Shown in pieces: positions 1-5,794 of a DNA stretch of 8,284 bases. The first letter of the stretch is position 1. Every line of letters starts with the position of its first letter. Source of the DNA: an uncultured Clostridia bacterium (GTDB lineage Bacteria; Bacillota; Clostridia; Oscillospirales; Acutalibacteraceae). The position numbers and the translations under genes were made by a program. The notes under the pieces are model-generated. The model was not told the DNA's origin, did not search any database, and saw only the letters and a program-made list of their open reading frames with translations. The stretch spans positions 1-8,284 of the forward strand of contig CAMHNT010000094.1 of assembly GCA_946186535.1 (NCBI GenBank). Reading direction: 5' to 3'.

Positions 1-2
1 CT

Positions 3-113
3 TTCGATTTCGGATATCTTAACAGAGAAACTGCAAAAAAAAGAATAGATGAAACAGTTGAAGAGATAAAAAGAAAAACAGAGGATTTAATGAAAAAAAT
101 TTCGGATAATTAA
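3..113 (+). CDS. C-terminal fragment of an unidentified protein
   Basis: Frame 3 is open from the left edge to a TAA at 111-113, giving 36 residues that start FDFGYLNRET and end in KKISDN. The other two plus frames hit stops within the first 50 bases. The tail from about residue 11 onward is rich in Lys and Glu with hydrophobic residues spaced as in an amphipathic helix (the IDETVEEIKRKTEDLMKK stretch), which suits a C-terminal helix of a soluble protein. Too little is present to name a family, and I do not assign a function. It converges on the Fe-S operon. Confidence that this is a real gene end rests on the helix-like composition and the lack of any competing feature. Confidence 0.6.
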   Translation, partial: FDFGYLNRETAKKRIDETVEEIKRKTEDLMKKISDN

Positions 114-122
114 GTATCCGAA
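93..122 (-). terminator. Possible intrinsic terminator, overlapping the end of the plus-strand gene
   Basis: A perfect 8-bp stem, TTCGGATA (101-108) with TATCCGAA (115-122), encloses a 6-nt loop. Read on the minus strand the stem is followed by a run of seven T (from the A-run at 93-99), the layout of a Rho-independent terminator. On the plus strand no T-run follows. It could be a back-up stop for minus-strand readthrough from the Fe-S operon. Because it lies partly in coding sequence, chance is a real alternative. Confidence 0.4.
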
Positions 123-213
123 TAAAAATAGGATTTCTGAAAATGTAGGGGAGGTCAGAAGCTGACCAAAGGCTAAACAACTACACTACATATATGTACT
201 GATATTTTTATCA

Positions 214-260
214 AAACAATAAACACCAAATTTGTTTCATTCAAAGCAAATTTGGTGTTT
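214..260 (-). terminator. Terminator of the sufC-sufB-like operon
   Basis: A perfect 14-bp inverted repeat, AAACACCAAATTTG (221-234) with CAAATTTGGTGTTT (247-260), encloses a 12-nt loop. It begins 5 nt after the stop codon of the SufB-like gene. On the minus strand the stem's 3' arm runs into the T-rich stretch ATTGTTTTGAT. On the plus strand the 3' arm ends in GTGTTTTGAG, so it may also stop transcription from the converging gene that ends at 113. A bidirectional terminator between convergent genes is the simplest reading. Confidence 0.85.
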
Positions 261-264
261 TGAG

Positions 265-1182
265 TTATCTTAAAAATCCCGAAATAATCTGTTCCTCGGC
301 CTCAGCTTCGGTCAACCCGAGCGTCATAAGCTTTATTATTTGTTCACCTGCGATTTTTCCGATAGCAGCCTCATGAATCAGACTTGCTTCGGTGCTGCTT
401 GCAAGCAGCTCGGGAGTAGCAAGAACGCTTGCCTTGTCCATAATAATGGAATCACATTCGGTATGCCCCGAACACACGTTGTTGCCGTTGAGACGGCTTG
501 TAAAATGCTGTGTGCTGCTGTCACGGGCAACGGTTCTGCTAACAATATTGCAGCTGCAGTTTTGACCGTCGAGATCTGCCGTAAATTCCGAAACGGCATT
601 CTGGTCGCCTGTCGTCATAACGCTTTCATTTATTTCGAGCTTTGAATCATCGGAGAGAACTGCTTTAGTGTTCCGGAGCGTATCGTCAATACCCGAAATC
701 TGAGCTGTTTCCATTTTCATCTGTGCGCCTTCGGCAAGATGAACGACGGTGGTGGGATTCATCAGCCTTTTTCCTCTGCCTTCACCTTCTCCGTAATGCT
801 TTTCTATGTACTTGACTTTGGCATTTTTTCCTACATAAAATGTGTGTACGCCGTCATGTGCGCTGTCCTCACCGCCGCAGTTGTGAATTCCGCAGCCTGC
901 TATAATAACAACATCGCTGTTGTCTCCGATGAAAAAGTCATTGTAGACGAGTTCCTTGAGTCCGCTTTCCGAAATAATAACCGGAATGTGAACGCTTTCA
1001 AATTTTGTGTTTTCTTTTATTCTTATGTCAATGCCCGACTTGTCGGTTTTTGGAATAATCTCGATATTAGCCGTAGAGTTCCTTGCGGCAGCCTTTCCGT
1101 TGGCTCTGATATTGTATGCGCCGACAGGCAGTGCGTCAAGCTCCGCAACCTCGTGAAGAATTTTCTTTTGTATTGCGTCCAT
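265..1182 (-). CDS. SufB/SufD-family Fe-S cluster assembly scaffold (minimal SUF, SmsB-like)
   Basis: This 305-residue protein belongs to the SufB/SufD family, the beta-helical scaffold that binds the SufC ATPase and on which Fe-S clusters are built in the cytoplasm. Visible signs are a long beta-rich middle (about 60-235) and a family C-terminus: HTECDS with Cys243, then LIHEAAIGKI with His270 and Glu271. Aligned by eye, Cys243 and Glu271 fit the essential Cys405 and Glu434 of E. coli SufB. The His next to the Glu sits about where SufD has its important His. A CGIHNC motif (Cys97, Cys102) and NCSC (Cys209, Cys211) add further thiols. At 305 residues it is far shorter than E. coli SufB or SufD and lacks their N-terminal extension, matching the single SufB-like subunit of two-gene SUF loci (called SmsB). 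ATG at 1182 is preferred over the GTG at 1191 because GGAGG ends 8 nt upstream of it. The gene follows sufC after 1 nt, so the two are almost certainly co-translated. No desulfurase (SufS) or SufU is in view. Confidence 0.9.
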   Translation of the reverse strand: MDAIQKKILHEVAELDALPVGAYNIRANGKAAARNSTANIEIIPKTDKSGIDIRIKENTKFESVHIPVIISESGLKELVYNDFFIGDNSDVVIIAGCGIHNCGGEDSAHDGVHTFYVGKNAKVKYIEKHYGEGEGRGKRLMNPTTVVHLAEGAQMKMETAQISGIDDTLRNTKAVLSDDSKLEINESVMTTGDQNAVSEFTADLDGQNCSCNIVSRTVARDSSTQHFTSRLNGNNVCSGHTECDSIIMDKASVLATPELLASSTEASLIHEAAIGKIAGEQIIKLMTLGLTEAEAEEQIISGFLR

Positions 1183-1183
1183 T

Positions 1184-1891
1184 TTACACACCTCCGTTGC
1201 GATTATCTTCTGAAACGCTGTTCAGAAGCTGAGGGAGAATTTTGTCTCTTGTATCGTATTTTTCAATTTTGCCGTCCTTAAGATAGATGATCTTGTCGGC
1301 AATATTCAGAATACGCTCCTGATGGCTTATGATTACAACGTTTCCTTTCGTTCTCTGAACCATCTGTTCAAAAACACGGATAAGCTTCTGAAAGCTCCAG
1401 AGGTCGATTCCTGCCTCAGGCTCGTCGAAAACGCTAAGCTTCGATGAGCGTGCGAAAATCATAGCAATTTCTATTCTTTTAAGCTCGCCTCCGGAAAGAC
1501 TTCCGTCAAGGCTTCTGTTTAAATATTCCTTAGGATCAAGTCCCACCTCGGTGAGCATATCACGGATTTCGGATGTATTTGTACCTTTGCCCGCTGCAAG
1601 AACCATGAGGTCCTTCACTGTGAGCCCTTTGAAGCGTACAGGCTGCTGAAAAGCATAACTGATCCCCTTGTTGGCTCTTTCGGTGATTGAAAGAGCCGTG
1701 ATATCTTCACCGTCAAGAATAATTCTGCCGCTTGTAGGTGTGATTATTCCGGCGATAACCTTTGCGAGTGTAGACTTTCCGCTGCCGTTAGGTCCTGTTA
1801 TAGCGACGAAATGATCCTCTATGTTTAAGTTGACATTGTCGAGAATTACTTTATCCTCGATCCGATAACTGATATTTTTTAGTTCAAGCAA
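1184..1891 (-). CDS. sufC: Fe-S cluster assembly ATPase SufC (SmsC-like)
   Basis: This 235-residue stand-alone ABC-type ATPase drives conformational change in the SufB-like scaffold during Fe-S cluster assembly; it is cytosolic and not a transporter. All ATPase motifs are intact: Walker A GPNGSGKST (33-41), Q-loop at FQQP (81-84), signature LSGGE (132-136), Walker B LSVFDEPEAGID (152-163) with catalytic Glu158, and H-loop His190. LSGGE followed by KRIEIAM, and the FDEPEAGIDLW run, are typical of SufC rather than of importer ATPases. Length fits the family (about 240-260, slightly short). The start is a TTG at 1891, chosen because AGAGGA lies 7 nt upstream and the N-terminus MLELKNIS begins where SufC proteins normally begin. 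It is the first gene of the operon, about 40 nt from the predicted transcription start, and its stop is 1 nt from the next start. Confidence 0.93.
   Translation of the reverse strand: MLELKNISYRIEDKVILDNVNLNIEDHFVAITGPNGSGKSTLAKVIAGIITPTSGRIILDGEDITALSITERANKGISYAFQQPVRFKGLTVKDLMVLAAGKGTNTSEIRDMLTEVGLDPKEYLNRSLDGSLSGGELKRIEIAMIFARSSKLSVFDEPEAGIDLWSFQKLIRVFEQMVQRTKGNVVIISHQERILNIADKIIYLKDGKIEKYDTRDKILPQLLNSVSEDNRNGGV
1191..1195 (-). promoter_or_regulatory. Ribosome binding site that sets the SufB-like start
   Basis: GGAGG on the minus strand lies inside the last codons of sufC, 8 nt before ATG 1182. It overlaps the upstream GTG (1189-1191), so that GTG cannot be the start served by this site. 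This supports the 305-residue protein. Confidence 0.8.
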
Positions 1892-1897
1892 ATTTTT

Positions 1898-1903
1898 TCC
1901 TCT
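1898..1903 (-). promoter_or_regulatory. Ribosome binding site for the TTG start of sufC
   Basis: AGAGGA on the minus strand is spaced 7 nt (counted from GAGG) from the TTG at 1891. No in-frame ATG or GTG gives a better start, so this site decides the unusual initiation codon. Confidence 0.75.
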
Positions 1904-1937
1904 ATTCTATATGAAATTTTTCTGAATTTTTTCCTAT

Positions 1938-1966
1938 ATTATACCACATAGCAGGAAATAAAACAA
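1938..1966 (-). promoter_or_regulatory. SigA-type promoter of the sufC-sufB-like operon
   Basis: On the minus strand there is a -35 of TTGTTT (1961-1966), a 17-nt spacer, and a perfect -10 TATAAT (1938-1943) preceded by TGG, an extended -10. Transcription should start near 1931, giving a leader of about 40 nt to the sufC start. No convincing operator (for example an Rrf2/IscR-like palindrome) overlaps it. Confidence 0.85.
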
Positions 1967-2017
1967 GTGACTATAAATGAGAAGGCTTGATAATTGCACA
2001 AAAAATTTGAAAGAGGA

Positions 2018-2160
2018 TCGTTAAAGTTTTACCCGTTTTTTTCAAAAGGTGCCCGAATGGAGCGCCCTTGGGGGGACTGGCGGTTTTCAAAGGCAGCCGG
2101 CAACACAGAACACCGAAGGTGTTCCTATTGCTGTGTAGTGTGCTTTTAAGCACGAAGCCT
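2018..2160. repeat. GC-rich, hairpin-rich intergenic element (possible dispersed repeat)
   Basis: This tract between the ABC operon and the Fe-S promoter differs sharply in composition from the AT-rich DNA around it. It contains a run of six G (2070-2075) next to CCC, a perfect 7-bp hairpin GAACACC-GAA-GGTGTTC (2108-2124), an outer ACACA/TGTGT pairing (2103-2107 with 2132-2136) that can enclose it, and a second hairpin GTGCTT/AAGCAC (2140-2153). A 60-codon minus-strand frame (1971-2153) crosses it but has no good ribosome binding site and a low-complexity product, so I treat the tract as non-coding. It is not a clear terminator for the ABC operon, because no hairpin is followed by a T-run on the minus strand. 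A mobile-repeat origin is inference; no second copy is in the window. Confidence 0.4.
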
Positions 2161-2198
2161 TAAAAAATAATTACTGCTTAATAGTTATAATCGGAAAA

Positions 2199-3953
2199 TC
2201 ACACTGCAAACTGACTGTTATAAAGCTTCGCATAAAATCCGCCAAGACTAAGAAGCTCGTCATGACTTCCCTGTTCAATGACATTTCCGTCCTTCATAAC
2301 CAGTATCACATCGGCTTCACGGATAGTTGAAAGTCTGTGCGCAACGATAAAGCTTGTTCTGCCTTCCATCATTTTAGCGAAAGAACGCTGTATTCTTGTT
2401 TCGGTTCGTGTGTCTATGGAAGATGTTGCTTCATCGAGAATGAGCATAGGTGGAATGCTGAGCATAACTCTTGTTATGCATAACAGCTGCTTCTGACCCT
2501 GAGAAAGTCCGGAGTTGCTGTCACTGATTATCGTGTCATATCCGTTCGGAAGCCTTTTTATGAAGCTGTGAGCGTGCGTAGCCTTTGCGGCTTCGATAAC
2601 CTCTTCGTCTGTGGCGTCAGGCTTTCCCATGACAATATTTTCTCTGACGGTTCCGTTTTTAAGCCATGTTTCCTGCAAAACCATTCCGTAACATGATCTG
2701 AGACTTTCTCTCGTTACGTTACGGATATCTTCATTTTCAACGAGAATTTTTCCCTCGTTAACATCGTAAAACCTCATAAGCAGGTTAATGAGCGTAGTCT
2801 TTCCGCAGCCTGTAGGGCCTACGATTGCAATTCTCTGACCCGGTCTGATATTTAGATTAAAGTTTTCAATGAGCTTTTGACCAGGAGTGTAGGAAAAGCT
2901 CACGTTTTCAAGAGCGACCTTTCCTTTTGCATTCGTGATAACTTTTGAATCATCCCCATCAGGAATCTGGGGTTCTTCTTCAATAAGTTCAAAAACTCTT
3001 GCCGCACACGCAAGTGCGTTCTGAAGCTCGGTGATTACTCCCGAAATTTCGTTGAACGGCTTTGTATACTGGTTTGCATAGCTTAAAAAGCATGAAAGTC
3101 CGCCTACGGTAACGGTGCCGTTTATTACCGCAATAGCTCCTGTAAGCCCTACGGCAGCGTAGATGAGACTGTTGATGAATCTGGTAACGGGATTGGTGAG
3201 TGATGAGAAAAAGACAGCTTTAATGGAAGCTTCCGAAAGTCTTTTGTTAATTTCATCGAATTGATTCAAGGACTCTTTTTCGTAAGAAAAAGCACGGACA
3301 ATTTTTTGATTTCCTATCATTTCATCAACCAGTGCGGTTTGCTCGCCGCGTATTTCCGATTGCTTTTTAAAATAATTATACGTTCTTTTTGAAATGAATC
3401 TTGCGACAAAAAGTGATATAGGAGTCAGTACGACTACAAGAATTGTGATCTTGAAGTTGATTGAAAGCATAAATGCAAGTGTTCCTAAGATCGTTACAAC
3501 TCCGGTGAAAAACTGAGTGAATCCCATCAGAAGACCGTCTGCAAACTGATCGACATCTGCGATAAGCTTGCTTACGATTTCACCGTGACGGTGCGAATCG
3601 ATATAGGAGAGAGGGAGATTCTGAAGCTTTGTGAAAGCCTCGTTTCTTACGTCACGGACAACCTGAAATGTGACTCTGTTGTTGATAGTATTCATAAACC
3701 ACTGAAGTATTGCGTTAACTCCAATGATTACCGCAGACTCAGTCAGTATTTTTAATATATTGTCAAAATCGACGTTGTTTTTTCCGACAATCAGATCGAT
3801 TGCCCTTCCGATCAAAATAGGGAGATAGAGCGAAAGCGCAACAGTAACCGCTGCAAAAAGTATTGAAAGAAAAATCCATACTTTATATTTTCCGATATAT
3901 GCGAGTACCTTTTTAAGGGCATATTTCTGATTAACCTTTTTATTGTTGTTCAT
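2199..3953 (-). CDS. ABC exporter half-transporter, catalytic-site subunit (TM288/BmrD/LmrD type)
   Basis: This 584-residue half-transporter has an N-terminal membrane domain (about 25-315, six segments near 25-48, 70-92, 143-163, 168-186, 247-275 and 280-296) fused to a C-terminal ATPase (about 345-584). Motifs are Walker A GPTGCGKTT (379-387), Q-loop Gln427, signature LSQGQ (483-487), Walker B MLILDEAT with catalytic Glu508, D-loop SSID and H-loop His539 in AHRLST. Walker B and H-loop are fully catalytic, but the signature is non-canonical (Gln for the first Gly). In heterodimeric exporters the LSQGQKQL form marks the subunit whose signature completes the degenerate site of its partner. It would export a hydrophobic compound or peptide, but the substrate cannot be read from sequence. 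The start overlaps the stop of the upstream gene as TAATG, with GGGAGGG 9 nt upstream, so translation is coupled. No accessory protein or regulator is adjacent. Confidence 0.93.
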   Translation of the reverse strand: MNNNKKVNQKYALKKVLAYIGKYKVWIFLSILFAAVTVALSLYLPILIGRAIDLIVGKNNVDFDNILKILTESAVIIGVNAILQWFMNTINNRVTFQVVRDVRNEAFTKLQNLPLSYIDSHRHGEIVSKLIADVDQFADGLLMGFTQFFTGVVTILGTLAFMLSINFKITILVVVLTPISLFVARFISKRTYNYFKKQSEIRGEQTALVDEMIGNQKIVRAFSYEKESLNQFDEINKRLSEASIKAVFFSSLTNPVTRFINSLIYAAVGLTGAIAVINGTVTVGGLSCFLSYANQYTKPFNEISGVITELQNALACAARVFELIEEEPQIPDGDDSKVITNAKGKVALENVSFSYTPGQKLIENFNLNIRPGQRIAIVGPTGCGKTTLINLLMRFYDVNEGKILVENEDIRNVTRESLRSCYGMVLQETWLKNGTVRENIVMGKPDATDEEVIEAAKATHAHSFIKRLPNGYDTIISDSNSGLSQGQKQLLCITRVMLSIPPMLILDEATSSIDTRTETRIQRSFAKMMEGRTSFIVAHRLSTIREADVILVMKDGNVIEQGSHDELLSLGGFYAKLYNSQFAV

Positions 3954-5680
3954 TATTTTTTGCCCTCCCTGCTGAATTGTGAATCATAGATTTCCCTGTA
4001 AATCTCACAGCTTTCGAGAAGCTCGTCATGAGTTCCCAGACCGACAGCCCTTCCGTCGTCGAGAACAATAATCTTGTCCGCATAGAGAATTGACGATGCA
4101 CGCTGGGAAACGATGAATACAGTAGGGGAAGGGGTCATCTCCCTTACGGCTTTTCTCAGCTTTGCGTCTGTTGCAAAATCAAGTGCGGAGGAGCTGTCGT
4201 CAAGAATAAGAACCTTCGGATTTCCGACAAGAGCTCTCGCAATCGTCAGGCGCTGTCTTTGACCTCCCGAAAGGTTCTTACCGCCCTGTTCGATTTCATA
4301 GTCGAGCCCGTTTTCTTTTTTCTCAACAAATTCTTTCGACTGAGAGAGTTCAAGAGCTCTGTTAATTTCCTCATCGGTAGCGTCTTTCTTGCCCCATTTG
4401 ATGTTATCCCTGATCGTTCCCTTAAACAGTACGGCTTTCTGAGGAACAATTCCGAAGCAGCTTCGGAGCTGATCGGAAGGATACTCCTTTATATTCTTTC
4501 CGTTGAAAAGAACTTCACCGTTCTCAACATCATAAAATCTTGAAATAATATTCACAAGTGAGGTTTTTCCTGAGCCTGTTCCGCCTATGATTCCAACGGT
4601 TTCTCCGGGCTTTACCCTGATATTTATATCTGAGAGTGAAAAGTCCGAAGCATTTTTATATCTTAAATCGGCATTTTTTATTTCAATTATGTATTCTGTG
4701 TTATTCGAATTTATTTTCTCTTCAGGGAATCTCATGCTCGGTTCAAGCTCAAGAACAGCCTCGATTCTGTTTCCGCAGGCTACGGCTTTTGTGAGGCTTA
4801 TTATAAGATTGGCGAGCTTTATGAGTTCGACGAGTATTTGCGACATATAGTTGTAGAGCGCCACAACTGCGCCTTGAGTCAGAATTCCTTTGTAAACCTC
4901 TATTGCACCTGTATAAATCAGAATTATAATCGCAAAATTTACGATGATAAATGTCAGCGGATTCATGAGCGCAGAAATTTTGCCGGTGAATTTCTGCAAT
5001 TTTGTTAGGGCGTTGTTTGTGTTTTCGAATTCCTCAATCTCTTCGTTCTCTTTGCAGAAAGCTCTGATGACTCTTACTCCCGAAAGATTTTCCCTTGTGA
5101 TCCCGAGAACATCATCAAGCTTTTTCTGTATTTTGTTATAAAGCGGAATACAGCCCATCATTATTCCGAATACGACTGCCGAAAGCAATACGATAGCTCC
5201 GACGAATATCATCGCCGCTTTGGTATCAATTGTGAATGCCATTATCATTGCGCCGAATACTATGAAAGGCGAACGCAGAAAGAGTCTGAGCGTAAGATTA
5301 ACTCCGTTCTGAACCTGATTCATATCACTCGTCAGTCTCGTGATTAGGGTGGAAGTTCCGGTTTCGTCAAGCTCACTGTATGAGAGACTCTGAATGTGGC
5401 GAAATAGAACATGACGCAGCTTCTCCGCAAATCCTATAGCCGCCTTTGCGGAGAAATACTGTGCCGTCACAGAGGATGTAAGTCCGAGTAAAGCGAGACC
5501 TCCCATCAGAAGACACATTTTTATTATATATGATGTATCTCCGTTTCCGATTCCTTTATCTATTATAGCCGCAACAACAAGCGGAACGAAAAGCTCAAGC
5601 AGCGCTTCCGTCATTTTGAAAAGCGGAGCGAGAATGCTTTCGGTCCTGTATCCCTTTAAATATACAAGCAGCTTTTTCAT
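3953..5680 (-). CDS. ABC exporter half-transporter, degenerate-site subunit (TM287/BmrC/LmrC type)
   Basis: This 575-residue half-transporter has a membrane domain (about 15-310, segments near 17-40, 52-72, 133-150, 155-176, 237-258 and 268-295) followed by an ATPase domain (about 330-575). Motifs are Walker A GGTGSGKTS (366-374), Q-loop Gln414, canonical signature LSGGQRQR (470-477), and Walker B VLILDDSSS (490-498). The residue after the Walker B Asp is Asp495 instead of catalytic Glu, and the H-loop is SQRASS with Gln526 replacing His. Its own ATP site is therefore expected to bind ATP but hydrolyse it poorly, while its intact LSGGQ completes the partner's active site. This is the known asymmetry of TM287/288, LmrCD and BmrCD. 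ATG 5680 has GGAGG 8 nt upstream. It is first in a two-gene operon overlapping its partner by 1 nt. The AT-rich 5694-5750 must hold the promoter, but I see no good -35/-10 pair. Confidence 0.93.
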   Translation of the reverse strand: MKKLLVYLKGYRTESILAPLFKMTEALLELFVPLVVAAIIDKGIGNGDTSYIIKMCLLMGGLALLGLTSSVTAQYFSAKAAIGFAEKLRHVLFRHIQSLSYSELDETGTSTLITRLTSDMNQVQNGVNLTLRLFLRSPFIVFGAMIMAFTIDTKAAMIFVGAIVLLSAVVFGIMMGCIPLYNKIQKKLDDVLGITRENLSGVRVIRAFCKENEEIEEFENTNNALTKLQKFTGKISALMNPLTFIIVNFAIIILIYTGAIEVYKGILTQGAVVALYNYMSQILVELIKLANLIISLTKAVACGNRIEAVLELEPSMRFPEEKINSNNTEYIIEIKNADLRYKNASDFSLSDINIRVKPGETVGIIGGTGSGKTSLVNIISRFYDVENGEVLFNGKNIKEYPSDQLRSCFGIVPQKAVLFKGTIRDNIKWGKKDATDEEINRALELSQSKEFVEKKENGLDYEIEQGGKNLSGGQRQRLTIARALVGNPKVLILDDSSSALDFATDAKLRKAVREMTPSPTVFIVSQRASSILYADKIIVLDDGRAVGLGTHDELLESCEIYREIYDSQFSREGKK

Positions 5681-5740
5681 TTAATCCACCTCCGGATAGT
5701 TATGATGATTTGTAATAATATAAAATAAAAATATTTATTT

Positions 5741-5784
5741 TTTAAAGAAAAAAGGTATCCGAAACAATTGAATTTCGGATACCT
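5741..5784 (-). terminator. Intrinsic terminator of the ruvX-ligase operon
   Basis: A perfect 12-bp stem (5753-5764 with 5773-5784, core GGTATCCGAA/TTCGGATACC) has an 8-nt loop and is followed on the minus strand by seven T, then CTTT. It starts 10 nt after the stop codon of the ligase-like gene, and it insulates the ABC operon from transcription coming from ruvX. Confidence 0.93.
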
Positions 5785-5794
5785 CCCCGGCAAT

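Noticed and set aside
739..1281. A 180-codon plus-strand frame opposite the SufB-like gene
   Set aside because: It is antisense to a gene with clear family motifs, has a Cys/Val/Phe-rich product typical of a reverse-complement shadow, and has no ribosome binding site.
1971..2153. A 60-codon minus-strand reading frame between the ABC operon and sufC
   Set aside because: No convincing ribosome binding site, a product rich in Pro, Lys and Leu with no family features, and it runs through the hairpin-rich element and the -35 region of the Fe-S promoter. Better read as non-coding DNA.
2160..2198. A terminator right after the ABC operon on the minus strand
   Set aside because: There is a T-run (opposite 2162-2167) but the preceding sequence forms only a broken stem of about 3+3 pairs; not a credible intrinsic terminator.
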